DNA of 64,000 bases from the NCBI RefSeq assembly GCF_900091435.1, contig NZ_FMCS01000003.1, forward strand, positions 248,001 through 312,000, in the 5' to 3' direction. The translations under genes and the position numbers were made by a program. Positions 18,107-27,701 of the stretch are shown here, one piece after another. Numbering within the stretch: position 1 is the first letter of the stretch; every line of letters starts with the position of its first letter. This stretch comes from Micromonospora chaiyaphumensis. GTDB taxonomy: Bacteria > Actinomycetota > Actinomycetes > Mycobacteriales > Micromonosporaceae. Under the pieces are notes generated by a model. That model saw nothing but the letters and a program-made list of their open reading frames with translations. It had not been told where the DNA came from and searched no databases.

Positions 18107-19822
18107 TTACCCCCGCAGCGCGGAGGCGAAGATCCCGGGCAGCGCCGACCAGCGGGGCCGAGCGGCGAACGCGGTGAGCCGTCGGCCGGTCGTCGCGGCG
18201 GTGCGGTTGCTCAGGAACCACGGCGGTTTCGGGGTCAGGCTGAACTCGCCGGTCATGACCGAGCGCGGCAGCGGCCGGAACGGCCCGTACACCACGGTCC
18301 GTTCGGGTCGGTGCAGCAGCAGCGAGTTGTGCACCACGCCGCGGCCGCTGGCGATGTCGTCGAGCGGGTGCCCGGGGAACGCTCCCCAGGTGGCGCGGGC
18401 GGTCAGGTAGCCCACGCCGGTCCAGGCGTTGACGCCGATGGTGCCGTAGCGCAGCCGGGCGATGACCTCCCGCAGGCGCGGGCCGAGCTGCCGGCGCGTA
18501 CGGGGGTCGATTACCAGGTTGGCACCGAGCGTGCCGTGCAGACGCTCGTTGGCGGCGTCGACCGCGGCGTCGAGGAACTCCATGCCCGTTCCGGGCAGTT
18601 CGGCCACGCCGAGGACCGGACCGAAGTACTCGGTGCCGAACGCGGGCTCGGCGTCATCGCCCAGGTCGAGGTCCCACAGCACGGTGCGTTCGGCGGTGCG
18701 GCCGACGGCCTCGAAATGCGGGTGCGACCGCCGGGCGCCGGACACCCGCACGTCGCAGCCCGGATACCAGGCCGGGCGGACGGGCGCGTTCGCGAACGCG
18801 TCGCGCAGCGCGGCGAGGAACTCCCGCCTCTGCGGCCAGTCCCGGCTCACGATGACGATCTGCGCCGCGACGCAGTTGAAACCGCTGTTGTGCAGGCGCT
18901 GCGTGGCGACGTGCTCAGCCTGGAACCGGATGTCAGCCTTCGACCAGCGACCGGGCACCACGATCGTCGGAGACACCCCGCCGAGTTCGCTGGTGACGGG
19001 CTTGTCCAGCCGCGGTGTACCGGTGGCCTTCGCCGCCCGCGCCGCCTCGCCGGTTCCCCACACGATCGCATCGTGGGTGGCCTCGCTGCCGGTGAGATGT
19101 ACCGCGTCGACACCCGCGTGGGTCACCAGGTGGTCGCCGACGGACGCGTCCCCGGCGACGATGCGCAGATAGCCCCGGTCGATGAACGGCGCGAACACCG
19201 CCGCCAGCACCGGCAGCAGCGCGTCGGCGACCGGGTTGAGCTTGAGCAGGACCACCCGGTTGTACGCGTACAGCTGGTACAGCACATCCAGCGGTGCGAT
19301 CGAGAAGATGTTGCCCGCGCCCATGACCACGGCGACGCCCCCGGTGCGCTCAGGAGCGAGCAGGCCCAGCCCGGCGCGCTCCCGGGTCTCCTGCTCGGTG
19401 ACGCCGGGCTCCATCCAGACCTCGGCCCGGAAACCGCTGAGCAGCAACCGGTCGAAGGTGTTGTACGGCAGCACGCCGATGCTCACCCGGCCGCCCGGCG
19501 CTGCGCCGACCCTGCATCCCGCGAGCAGGTCACGTCCCTGCTCCAGGCGCGCCAGGGTGTCGGCCAGCGCGTCGACGTAGCCGAGCACGGCCCACGGTCC
19601 GCTGGTCCACTCCTCACCGAGCAGCGGCGAGCCGGTGGGCAGCTGCTTGATGCCCCCGGCCACCCGCACCCATTGCTCGGCGTGGGCGGCCACGGCCGCC
19701 TGCAACTGGCGCAGCAGGGCGCGGCGGGAACTGAGGGGCTCGCGGGCCCAGGCGCGCTCGCCGTCGCGAAGCTCGGTGATCATCTGGTCGAGCTGCGCGG
19801 TCGTGGCGGTGCTGATTGTCAT
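18107..19822 (-). CDS. Aldehyde dehydrogenase family protein
   Basis: 571 residues from ATG 19822; the open frame upstream lacks family sequence. NAD-binding and catalytic features: GVAVVMGAGNIFSIAP, HLTGSEATHDAI, the Glu block TSELGGVSP and the nucleophile Cys in LHNSGFNCVAAQ. It is longer than the usual ~480 residues and ends with a basic/proline C-terminus (KPPWFLSNRTAATTGRR). Such long ALDHs occur in actinobacterial lipid-degradation clusters. Between the alcohol oxidase and the acyl-CoA ligase, the expected step is fatty aldehyde to fatty acid. Confidence 0.88.
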   Translation of the reverse strand: MTISTATTAQLDQMITELRDGERAWAREPLSSRRALLRQLQAAVAAHAEQWVRVAGGIKQLPTGSPLLGEEWTSGPWAVLGYVDALADTLARLEQGRDLLAGCRVGAAPGGRVSIGVLPYNTFDRLLLSGFRAEVWMEPGVTEQETRERAGLGLLAPERTGGVAVVMGAGNIFSIAPLDVLYQLYAYNRVVLLKLNPVADALLPVLAAVFAPFIDRGYLRIVAGDASVGDHLVTHAGVDAVHLTGSEATHDAIVWGTGEAARAAKATGTPRLDKPVTSELGGVSPTIVVPGRWSKADIRFQAEHVATQRLHNSGFNCVAAQIVIVSRDWPQRREFLAALRDAFANAPVRPAWYPGCDVRVSGARRSHPHFEAVGRTAERTVLWDLDLGDDAEPAFGTEYFGPVLGVAELPGTGMEFLDAAVDAANERLHGTLGANLVIDPRTRRQLGPRLREVIARLRYGTIGVNAWTGVGYLTARATWGAFPGHPLDDIASGRGVVHNSLLLHRPERTVVYGPFRPLPRSVMTGEFSLTPKPPWFLSNRTAATTGRRLTAFAARPRWSALPGIFASALRG

Positions 19823-19986
19823 CGGTGTCCTTGTCGGCACTGGGTCGGCGGAAGGTCGCCGAAGATCGTGAACGCGAACGTGGCCGCGAGTACGCCCCGG
19901 AGGGGGTTCGGGGATCCGGCCGCCGCCTGCCGCTGCTCGCAACGGCAGGCGATGGTGTCCGGGCGCCGGGCGGGGTCGGCGCGGTG

Positions 19987-21471
19987 TCAGGCGACCAGGC
20001 CGGCGGGCACGGTGACCTCACGCTTGAGGATCTTGCCGGTCGGCGACTTCGGCAGCTCGGCGACGATCCACACGTGCCGCGGGTACTTGTACGCCGCGGC
20101 CTGCGTCTTGACGTGCTCGCGCAGGTCCTCCGCGGTGACGTCGGCGCCGGCCTTGAGCGCGACCACGGCACAGATCTCCTCGCCCAGCTCGGCGTGCGGG
20201 ACGCCGATGACGGCGGCCTCGCGCACAGCGGGGTGCTCGTACAGCAGCTCCTCGATTTCGCGCGGATACACGTTGTACCCACCGCGGATGATCATGTCCT
20301 TCTTGCGGTCGACGATGAAGAAGAAGCCGTCCTCATCGACGCGGCCCAGGTCGCCGGAGCGGAACCAGCCGTCGGCGTCGATCGCCTCCACGGTCGCGTC
20401 CGGACGGCCCCAGTACCCCTTCATGATGTTGTGACCGCGGATCACGATCTCACCGACGCCGTTCTCGACGTCGCGCAGCGCCATCTCGACCCCGGCGACG
20501 GGGGTGCCGATCGACCCGGCCTTGCGCTGCCGGTCGGCGTGGTTGAACGACGCGATGGGCGAGGTCTCCGACAGGCCGTAGCCCTCGAGGATGATGCAGC
20601 CGAACGCGGCCTCGAAGGCGCGCATGACCTCCACGGGCAGCGCCGCGCCACCGGACACGCACAGGCGCAGGCTGTCCACGTCGAACTCGGTCCGCTGCGG
20701 GTGGGCCATCAGCGCGACGTACATCGTCGGCACGCCTTCGAAGACCGTGACGCGGTGGCGGTGGATCGTGTCGAGCGCGGCCTGGGGGTCGAAGCGCGGC
20801 ACGAGCGCAAGGCACGCCCCGGCGGCGACCGCCGCGTTGAGCCCGCACGTCTGCCCGAACGAGTGGAACAGCGGCAGCGCGCCGAGCACGACATCGGCGG
20901 AGGTCAGCGCCAGCAGATCGACGCCCACCTCGGCGTTGCGGGTCAGGTTGGCGTGGCTCAGCTCTGCGCCCTTGGGCGTACCGGTCGTGCCCGAGGTGTA
21001 GAGGATGACAGCGGTGTGGCCCGCCTCGCGCTCGACGATGCCACCCTGCGGCGTGGTGGCGCCCAGCAGGGCTTCGAACTCGCCCGGCACCACCAGCAGG
21101 CATTCGGTGCCGGCGGCGGCGGCGCCGGCCGCGGCGTCCTCACCGAACCCGTGCCAGGCCAGTACGAGCTTGGCCTGTGAGTCGCTCAGGTAGAACGCGA
21201 CCTCGCGGGACTTGAGCAGCACGTTCATCGGCACGACCACCGCACCGGCGCGCAGGATGCCGTAGTAGGCGGCGGCGAACTGCGGCACGTTTGGCAGCAT
21301 GACACCGACCCGGTCGCCGGGGCGCACGCCACGGTCGCGCAGCAGCCCAGCCACCCGGGCGCTGGCCGCGTCGAGCTGCGCGAACGACAGCACCGTGTCG
21401 CCGAGCCGGATGGCGGGTGCGGCGCCGTCGCGGGCGGCCGCGTCGGCCAGGTTCTGGGCAAGGTTGGTCAT
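19987..21471 (-). CDS. Long-chain fatty acid--CoA ligase (AMP-forming)
   Basis: 494 residues from ATG 21471. ANL-superfamily motifs appear in order: A3 P-loop LYTSGTTGTPKG (~160-171), A5 EGYGLSETSP, A7 WFRSGDLGRVDEDGF, A8 hinge DRKKDMIIRGGYNVYPREIE and A10 catalytic Lys PKSPTGKI. Length fits medium/long-chain acyl-CoA synthetases. In context it would activate the acid from the aldehyde dehydrogenase so that it enters beta-oxidation. The gap to the aldehyde dehydrogenase gene is 164 bp. Confidence 0.9.
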   Translation of the reverse strand: MTNLAQNLADAAARDGAAPAIRLGDTVLSFAQLDAASARVAGLLRDRGVRPGDRVGVMLPNVPQFAAAYYGILRAGAVVVPMNVLLKSREVAFYLSDSQAKLVLAWHGFGEDAAAGAAAAGTECLLVVPGEFEALLGATTPQGGIVEREAGHTAVILYTSGTTGTPKGAELSHANLTRNAEVGVDLLALTSADVVLGALPLFHSFGQTCGLNAAVAAGACLALVPRFDPQAALDTIHRHRVTVFEGVPTMYVALMAHPQRTEFDVDSLRLCVSGGAALPVEVMRAFEAAFGCIILEGYGLSETSPIASFNHADRQRKAGSIGTPVAGVEMALRDVENGVGEIVIRGHNIMKGYWGRPDATVEAIDADGWFRSGDLGRVDEDGFFFIVDRKKDMIIRGGYNVYPREIEELLYEHPAVREAAVIGVPHAELGEEICAVVALKAGADVTAEDLREHVKTQAAAYKYPRHVWIVAELPKSPTGKILKREVTVPAGLVA

Positions 21472-21646
21472 GATCGGTTCTCCATCGGGATGCGGTTCAC
21501 GTGGATCGGTTCTTCGGCTTCCGGCATCAGCCGCGGCAGGCCGGCCGCGGCGGTCTCTGGGGATGCGGGCGCAACGAGCCCTCGTGCCCGCGTGGACCCG
21601 GCCGCCGCTTACGTCACAGAGGCGGGCGGCCGGGTGGCGCGGCGGG

Positions 21647-22969
21647 TCACTGCGCCAGGCGCTGCTGGTCCCGGGCGGGGTCGACGAGCGTGACCGCGGC
21701 GGTTCCGCCCAGCAGGAGCACGGCTGCGGAGATCAGGACCGCGTGCTGGTATCCGGCCGCGCCCTGGGTGTCGACCAGGCGGCCGACCAGGATGGGGGCG
21801 ATCAGGCCCGCAGTGGTCACGACACCCTGCATGATGCCGAGGGCGCCGCCGCGTCGCTCGGCGGGTGCGATCTCCGCGACGGTGGTGACCGCGATGGTCG
21901 CCATCACTCCACAGATCCCGAACCCTGCGATCAGCAGCAGCACGGTGAGCGGGCCGCCCTGGCCGGCGGTCAGGGCGAGGCAGCCGGCCGCGCTGAGGAG
22001 CAGGGTGATGCCGCCGACCCGGGCTCGCGCCCAGCGGCTGCTGACTCCGCGTCGCAGCAGCCATCCGGTCAGCCCGGCCTGGCCGAGCAGGGCCACTGCG
22101 TTGGCGGCCCAGAGCAGCGCCACCAGGTTGGCCGAGGCGGTCCTGGAGTAGCCCAGCCCGTCGTGCAGGTACGAGGGCAGCCAGGCGACGGTCAGCGCGA
22201 CCATCCAGTAGGTGGCGAAGAAGGCGGCGGTGACGCCGATCCAGGAGCGGGTACCCAGGATGCGCCGATAGCCGACGTTACTCGGGGCCGGCTCGGAGGC
22301 GGCCTTGGCCGCCGTGTCGGCGGCGGGGTCCGGGCCGGTCGCGACGGCGTACTGGCCCTCCTTGCCGACGAAGGCCCACACCAGCGCCCACAGCACACCG
22401 GCGACGGCCACCACGCCGAACGCGGACCGCCAGCCGTGCTCCGTGATCACCCAGGTCAGCCCGGGCGCGGCGACCACCACGCCGAACGTGGTGCCGGCGG
22501 TGATCAGCGCGCTGGGCAGATTGCGCCTGCTGTTCGGGAACCACGACAGAGCGGTCTGCTGGGCGATCGGGAAAGCGGGGCCTTCCGCCGCGCCCAGCAT
22601 GATGCGGGAGGTGAACAGCATGGCCACGCCCGCGCCCAGCGCCAGCGGCGCCTGAGACACCGACCAGAACAGGACCATGCCCAGCAGCAGCCACCGCGGG
22701 CGCACCCGGTCGGCCAGCAGCCCGCCGACCGCGCCGAAGATGGAGAACAGCAGGAAGAAGGCGCTGTTCGCCGTGCCGAACTGGGTCGCGGACAGCCCCA
22801 GGTCCTCCCGGATCGGGTCGGCGGCCAGACCCACGATCGACTTGTCCGCAAAGTTGATCATCATGAAGGCGACCAGCAACGCGGTGACGATCCACGCGCG
22901 GCGGCGGTTGTGCGGTGCCTTCCCGGAGAGCCTGACGGCCGTTGCGGGTGCGACTTCGGTGTCGGCCAC
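21647..22969 (-). CDS. MFS transporter (anion:cation symporter-like)
   Basis: 440 residues with 12 predicted membrane helices and a central cytosolic loop (residues ~205-235). The N-terminus NFADKSIVGLAADPIREDLGL and the motif ADRVRPRW after helix 2 are typical of the ACS/organic-anion branch of MFS. As the first gene of the sulfate-ester cluster, with an operator-like site 108 bp before its ATG, it probably imports the sulfated substrate or a related carboxylate. Substrate assignment is inferred from context only. Confidence 0.85.
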   Translation of the reverse strand: MADTEVAPATAVRLSGKAPHNRRRAWIVTALLVAFMMINFADKSIVGLAADPIREDLGLSATQFGTANSAFFLLFSIFGAVGGLLADRVRPRWLLLGMVLFWSVSQAPLALGAGVAMLFTSRIMLGAAEGPAFPIAQQTALSWFPNSRRNLPSALITAGTTFGVVVAAPGLTWVITEHGWRSAFGVVAVAGVLWALVWAFVGKEGQYAVATGPDPAADTAAKAASEPAPSNVGYRRILGTRSWIGVTAAFFATYWMVALTVAWLPSYLHDGLGYSRTASANLVALLWAANAVALLGQAGLTGWLLRRGVSSRWARARVGGITLLLSAAGCLALTAGQGGPLTVLLLIAGFGICGVMATIAVTTVAEIAPAERRGGALGIMQGVVTTAGLIAPILVGRLVDTQGAAGYQHAVLISAAVLLLGGTAAVTLVDPARDQQRLAQ

Positions 22970-23076
22970 GGTTGCTCCACTGGTGGCTGCGATGGGTGGG
23001 GGCGGAGTGCGGGTGGTTCAGCAGGGCGGGACGCCAGAGGCGGTGGCATCCACGTGACCCCCGACACGCTAAATCC

Positions 23077-23096
23077 GTGACCGACAGTATCGTTAT
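23077..23096. promoter_or_regulatory. Second copy of the shared operator-like motif, upstream of the MFS gene
   Basis: GTGACCGACAGTATCGTTAT matches the 17954-17973 element at 17 of 20 positions and includes the identical 12-mer CAGTATCGTTAT. Both copies have the same orientation relative to the downstream minus-strand genes. Confidence 0.55.
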
Positions 23097-23221
23097 AGGC
23101 ATATCTTCGCGCAAGAGCCCGAGGCAAATTTCGCCGCCGCCGCAGGCCAGCGGACCCCAGCTCAAGGGGCGTTGGGCATGCCGCGGCAACAGATGCGGGA
23201 GGCCTGTCCGGCGCTACGGGA

Positions 23222-23281
23222 TCAGGCGGGCGAGCCCACAGCACGAGCGATCATGTCGGCCAGGACCGCCCCCGGCGGCGA
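23222..23281 (-). pseudogene. Possible C-terminal scrap of a TetR regulator
   Basis: The minus strand reads VLADMIARAVGSPA and stop. The intact TetR at 6085 ends LADMIARAVGAAA and stop. Only about 20 codons are recognisable, so this is tentative. If right, a regulator gene once stood next to the sulfate-ester cluster. Confidence 0.35.
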
Positions 23282-23483
23282 CAATGCGGCTTCGCCAAGA
23301 TGGGCATCAGTTCCCCCCGGGCGCTTGGTCCTTCACGTCGGCATGGCCAGCCTTCGCGACCGATGTGGATCACGCCCGATGAGCATCGAATATCTAGGTG
23401 CTCACCCCGCAAAGCGTTCGGGCTGTTCATGCTGACCGATCCCGGATAGGGTCCCCGCCATCGTCTCAGGCAGGAGGTTTCCG

Positions 23484-24371
23484 GTGGTCAGGAAGCGTGC
23501 GCTTCGCATTGTCGTCGGTCTCGCCGCACTCTCACTCGCCGTCGCCGGCTGTGGCCGCTCGACCAGCGGCCAGACGCCGCAGGCCGGTGCCTCCGCCTCG
23601 GTCGCCGCCGACGCCAAGGCGGCCGACATGGTCCCGGCCGCCCTCAAGGAGAAGGGCGTCCTGCGGGTCGCCACCGCCGAGGGCTACCCGCCGATGGAGA
23701 TGTACAAGGAGGGGACCCAGGACCTGATCGGTGTCGACCCGGAGCTGGCGGCGGCGATCGCCGGGCGGCTCGGCCTGAAGCTGGAGATGACCAACGCCAG
23801 CTTCCCCGGCCTGATCCCGGGCCTGCAGGCCGACCGGTGGGACCTGGCGATGTCCTCGATGAGCGACACCGAGGAGCGCCGCAAGGCCGTCGACTTCGTC
23901 GACTACTTCCAGGCCGGCGGCGCCATCATGGTGGCCAAGGGCAACCCGGCCGGGGTCAAGGACCTGGCGGACCTGTGCGGCCGGGCCGTGGTGCTGGCCA
24001 AGGGCAGCTCGAACCTCGCCATCGGCGAGAAGCAGAACACCTCGTGCGCCAAGAAGATGACGATCTCGCAGAGCGAGGACGCCCCGACCGGCCTGCTGCA
24101 GATCGATGCCGGGCGGGCGGTGGCCACCATCGTCGACTACCCGGTGGCCAAGATGCTGGCCACGCAGAGCGGCAAGTACGAGGTGCTGGAGGCCCAGTAC
24201 GAGGCCGGCCCGTGGGGCATCGCGATCGACAAGAAGGACAGCCAGCTGCGCGACGCCGTCCAGCGGGCCCTTCAGGAGCTGATCGACTCGGGCGACTACA
24301 CGAAGCTCCTGGAGAAGTGGGGCGTGCAGGGCAGCGGCGTGCAGGCCGCGACGGTCAACGACCAGAAGTGA
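23484..24371 (+). CDS. ABC transporter substrate-binding lipoprotein (polar amino acid type)
   Basis: 295 residues from GTG 23484, with CAGGAGG 8 nt upstream. A lipoprotein signal ([10 protein letters not shown], lipobox LAVAGC, Cys ~23) anchors it outside the membrane. The SBP_bac_3 fold is visible: [38 protein letters not shown], the [17 protein letters not shown] strand and [19 protein letters not shown]. It is the first gene of a five-gene operon whose start and stop codons overlap. Context with a D-aminoacylase suggests an amino-acid-derived ligand such as an N-acyl or D-amino acid. Confidence 0.9.
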   Translation: MVRKRALRIVVGLAALSLAVAGCGRSTSGQTPQAGASASVAADAKAADMVPAALKEKGVLRVATAEGYPPMEMYKEGTQDLIGVDPELAAAIAGRLGLKLEMTNASFPGLIPGLQADRWDLAMSSMSDTEERRKAVDFVDYFQAGGAIMVAKGNPAGVKDLADLCGRAVVLAKGSSNLAIGEKQNTSCAKKMTISQSEDAPTGLLQIDAGRAVATIVDYPVAKMLATQSGKYEVLEAQYEAGPWGIAIDKKDSQLRDAVQRALQELIDSGDYTKLLEKWGVQGSGVQAATVNDQK

Positions 24372-25318
24372 GCACACCGGTGGATGCGACCGCCACGGGC
24401 CCGGCCTCGGCCGGGCCCGCCGCGCCGGAGGCGAACCGGATCAGCCACCCGCTGCGGCCGGGGCGCTGGCTGGCCGCCGGGGTGACGGCCCTGGTCCTGG
24501 CCTGGCTGGCCTGGACCATCGCGATCAACCCGAACCTGCACTGGGACATCGTCGTCAAGTACCAGTTCGACCGGGTCATCCTGGAAGGGCTGTGGGTCAC
24601 CGTCCAGCTCACGGTCGCGTCCATGGCGATCGGTGTGGTGCTGGGCGTCGTCGTGGCGCTGATGCAGGTCTCCGACAGCCGCGTCCTGCGGGCCGGCGCC
24701 ATGGCCTACGTCTGGTTCTTCCGCGGCACGCCGCTGCTGGTGCAGCTCATCTTCTGGTTCAACATCGCGCTGATCTTCCCCGAGGTCGGGCTGGGCGTGC
24801 CGTTCGGCGGCCCGAAGCTGATGACCTGGGAGACGAACACCCTGGTCACCGGATTCGTCGCGGCGCTGCTCGGGCTCAGCATCAACGAGGGCGCCTACAT
24901 GAGCGAGATCGTCCGGGCCGGCCTGCGCGCGGTCGACCCCGGCCAGCAGGAGGCCGCGGCCGCGTTGGGCATGTCCCGCATGAAGATCATGAGGCGGGTG
25001 GTGCTGCCCCAGGCGATGCGGATCATCGTCCCGCCGACCGGCAACCAGTTCATCTCCATGCTGAAGACCACCTCGCTCGTCTCGGTGATCGCCGGCGCAG
25101 ACCTGCTCACCGTCGCCCAGCGGCTCTACCTGACCAACTTCGAGGTGATCGCCCTGCTGATCGTCGCGTCCCTGTGGTACCTGGTCCTCACCACCGTCGC
25201 CAGCATCGGCCAGTACTACCTGGAACGCCGGTTCAGCCGCGGCTTCGGCGCCACCGCGCCGGGAACCCTGCGCGGGCGCATCACCCGCAACCTGCGCTTC
25301 ACCGGGAGCGCCGGATGA
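24368..25318 (+). CDS. Amino acid ABC transporter permease
   Basis: 316 residues from the GTG that overlaps the preceding stop (GTGA). After a ~35-residue Ala/Pro-rich cytosolic N-terminus come about five or six membrane helices. The HEEM-type permease marks are [32 protein letters not shown] and the EAA loop [26 protein letters not shown] single permease probably works as a homodimer with the ATPase gene that follows. Confidence 0.92.
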   Translation: MSTPVDATATGPASAGPAAPEANRISHPLRPGRWLAAGVTALVLAWLAWTIAINPNLHWDIVVKYQFDRVILEGLWVTVQLTVASMAIGVVLGVVVALMQVSDSRVLRAGAMAYVWFFRGTPLLVQLIFWFNIALIFPEVGLGVPFGGPKLMTWETNTLVTGFVAALLGLSINEGAYMSEIVRAGLRAVDPGQQEAAAALGMSRMKIMRRVVLPQAMRIIVPPTGNQFISMLKTTSLVSVIAGADLLTVAQRLYLTNFEVIALLIVASLWYLVLTTVASIGQYYLERRFSRGFGATAPGTLRGRITRNLRFTGSAG

Positions 25319-26079
25319 CCCCGCCCATGGTGCAGTGCCGGTCCCTGCGCAAGAGCTTCGGCCGGCTGGAAGTGCTGCGCGGCATCGACCTGACCATCGA
25401 ACGCGGCCGGGTGGTCTGCGTGGTCGGCCCGTCCGGCTCCGGCAAGTCCACCCTGCTGCGCTGCCTCAACCACCTCGAGGAGCCGCAGGCCGGCCGCGTC
25501 TACGTCGACGGCGAACTGATCGGGTACGAAGAGCGCGGCGGCCGGCTGCGGCCCCTGCCGGACGCCCGGCTGCGCCGCCAGCGCGAGTCGATCGGCATGG
25601 TCTTCCAGCGCTTCCACCTGTTCCCGCACCGCACGGCCCTGGAGAACGTGATGGAGGGCCTGGTCGCGGTGAAGGGCGTCCCGGCCGCCGCCGCGCGGCG
25701 GCGCGCCGCCGACCTGCTGGAGCGGGTCGGGCTGGCCGACCGCGCCCACCACTACCCGGCGCAGCTGTCCGGCGGCCAGCAGCAGCGGGTGGCCATCGCC
25801 CGCTCGCTGGCCATGTCGCCGAAGCTGATGCTCTTCGACGAGCCGACCTCGGCGCTCGACCCGGAACTCGTCGGGGAGGTGCTGGAGGTGATGAAGGACC
25901 TCGCGGCCAGCGGCATGACCATGATCGTGGTGACCCACGAGATGGGCTTCGCCCGCGAGGTCGGCGACCACCTCGTCTTCATGGACGAGGGCCTGATCGT
26001 CGAGCAGGGCCCGCCCCGGGAGGTGCTCGCCGCGCCGCGGCACGACCGTACCCGCGCCTTCCTGTCCAAGGTGCTCTGA
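25315..26079 (+). CDS. Amino acid ABC transporter ATP-binding protein
   Basis: 254 residues from the ATG overlapping the permease stop (ATGA). Walker [11 protein letters not shown]-loop [10 protein letters not shown], signature [15 protein letters not shown], Walker [13 protein letters not shown] and the H-loop [11 protein letters not shown] are all present. It is a GlnQ/HisP-type polar amino acid importer subunit. It ends in TGATG, overlapping the amidohydrolase start. Confidence 0.95.
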   Translation: MTPPMVQCRSLRKSFGRLEVLRGIDLTIERGRVVCVVGPSGSGKSTLLRCLNHLEEPQAGRVYVDGELIGYEERGGRLRPLPDARLRRQRESIGMVFQRFHLFPHRTALENVMEGLVAVKGVPAAAARRRAADLLERVGLADRAHHYPAQLSGGQQQRVAIARSLAMSPKLMLFDEPTSALDPELVGEVLEVMKDLAASGMTMIVVTHEMGFAREVGDHLVFMDEGLIVEQGPPREVLAAPRHDRTRAFLSKVL

Positions 26080-27701
26080 TGGCCCGGCTGGATCTGCTGG
26101 TCAGCGGTGGGGACATGGTCGACGGGACCGGCTCGCCGTCCCGTCCCGCCGACGTGGGCGTCCGCGACGGGCGGCTCGTGCTGCTGCCACCGGGCAGCCG
26201 CGCTCCCGCCGCCGACGTCATCGACGCGACCGGGCTGGCCGTCACACCCGGTTTCATCGACGTGCACACCCACTCCGACCTGCTCGCCGGGGACGACGCG
26301 CAGCGGGAGGTGCTGCGCCGGGCGCCGCTGCTCCAAGGGGTCACCACGGAGATCTGCGGCAACTGCGGCATCAGCCCCTTCCCGGTCCCGCCCGAGCGCG
26401 CCGAACCGGTGCGGGAGCTGATCGCCGCGACGTTCGGGCCACCCGCGTCGGCGTACGGGTCGTTCGCCGAGTTCGCCGACGCCCAGGGCGTGGCCCGCCG
26501 CAACCACCTCGCCGCCCTCGTCGGCCACGGCACCCTGCGCGCCGCGGTGGTCGGCTTCGCCCAGCGGCGGGCCACCCCGGCGGAGATCCAGTCCATGTGC
26601 CAGCTGCTCGACGAGGCCCTGGCCGCGGGCGCGGCGGGCCTGTCGACCGGCCTGATCTACTCCCCGGGCGTCAACGCCGGCACCGACGAGGTCATCGCCC
26701 TCGCGCGGGTCGCGGCCGCACACGGCAAGCCGTACGTGACCCACCTGCGTGACGAGATGTCCCAGGTCGAAACCGCACTCGAAGAGGCCATCGAGATCGC
26801 CACCGCGGCCGGGTCGGCGCTGCAGGTCTCCCACCACAAGACCGCCGGCCGGCGCGCCTGGGGCGCCACCGTCCGCACCCTCGCCCGACTCGAACAGGCG
26901 CGCGCCGACGGCCTCGACGCCACCTGCGACGTCTACCCGTACACCGCCGGCAGCACCGCCCTGCACGCCATGCTGCCGCCGTGGCTCATCGCCGACGGCG
27001 TACCCGCGATGCTCACCGCCGCCGCCCAGCCGGCGGTCCGCGACCGCATCCGCCACGACCTGGTCGCCGGCGTGCCCGGCTGGGAGAACACCGTCGGCAA
27101 CGGCGGCTGGGACCTCATCCGCGTCGCGTCCGCCCCGAACAACCCCGACGCGCAGGGGCACACCATCGCCGACCTGGCCGCCGCGGCCGGCGTCGACCCC
27201 GTCGACTACGCCTGCGACCTGCTCACCGCCGAGCACGGCGACGTCACCATCCTCAGCCACTCCATGCACGAGGACGACGTCCGCCGGGTGCTCGCCAGCC
27301 CGCTGACCATGCTGTGCTCCGACGGCGTACCGAAGGGGGGCCGTCCCCACCCGCGGTGGGCGGGCAGCTTCGCCCGGGTGCTCGGCCACTACGTTCGCGA
27401 GGTGAAACTGCTGAACCTGGCGGGGGCGGTGCACAAGATGACCGGGATGCCCGCGGCCCGCTTCGGCCTGCGCGACCGCGGGCTGCTCGCCGACGGGTAC
27501 GCCGCCGACCTGGTCGTCCTCGACCCGCAGCGCGTCGCCGACGGCGCCACCTACGACGACCCCCTCGCCCCGCCGGACGGGGTGCGGTGCGTGCTGGTCG
27601 GCGGGCGGGTCGTCGTGGACGGCGGCGAGGTCACCGACGCGCGGCCGGGCCGGGTGCTGGCCGTACCGGATCGGCAGCCCGCCGTGCCGGGGCGGCCTTG
27701 A
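26079..27701 (+). CDS. D-aminoacylase / N-acyl-D-amino-acid deacylase family amidohydrolase
   Basis: 540 residues. Amidohydrolase-superfamily metal ligands: PGFIDVHTHSD near residue 60, the characteristic Cys of D-aminoacylases in TEICGNCGISPF (~90-101), His in LQVSHHK and HSMHED, and the catalytic Asp in MLCSDGVPKGG. It ends with the usual small beta-domain (GLLADGYAADLVVLDP, VLVGGRVVVDGG). The family removes N-acyl groups from D-amino acids in the cytosol. Cotranscription with the importer suggests uptake and deacylation of N-acylated or D-amino acids. Confidence 0.88.
   Translation: MARLDLLVSGGDMVDGTGSPSRPADVGVRDGRLVLLPPGSRAPAADVIDATGLAVTPGFIDVHTHSDLLAGDDAQREVLRRAPLLQGVTTEICGNCGISPFPVPPERAEPVRELIAATFGPPASAYGSFAEFADAQGVARRNHLAALVGHGTLRAAVVGFAQRRATPAEIQSMCQLLDEALAAGAAGLSTGLIYSPGVNAGTDEVIALARVAAAHGKPYVTHLRDEMSQVETALEEAIEIATAAGSALQVSHHKTAGRRAWGATVRTLARLEQARADGLDATCDVYPYTAGSTALHAMLPPWLIADGVPAMLTAAAQPAVRDRIRHDLVAGVPGWENTVGNGGWDLIRVASAPNNPDAQGHTIADLAAAAGVDPVDYACDLLTAEHGDVTILSHSMHEDDVRRVLASPLTMLCSDGVPKGGRPHPRWAGSFARVLGHYVREVKLLNLAGAVHKMTGMPAARFGLRDRGLLADGYAADLVVLDPQRVADGATYDDPLAPPDGVRCVLVGGRVVVDGGEVTDARPGRVLAVPDRQPAVPGRP

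Larger units (their letters stand above)
22970..23483. other. Divergent intergenic region between sulfate-ester cluster and ABC operon
   Basis: Holds the shared operator-like element at 23077, a short TetR-like remnant at 23222-23281, and the promoter area of the ABC operon. CAGGAGG for the binding-protein gene lies at 23470-23477. No intact gene is seen. Confidence 0.5.

Noticed and set aside
23837..24367. Upstream extension of the ABC permease frame
   Set aside because: It overlaps the binding-protein gene in another frame; the GTG at 24368 gives the standard 4-bp overlap.
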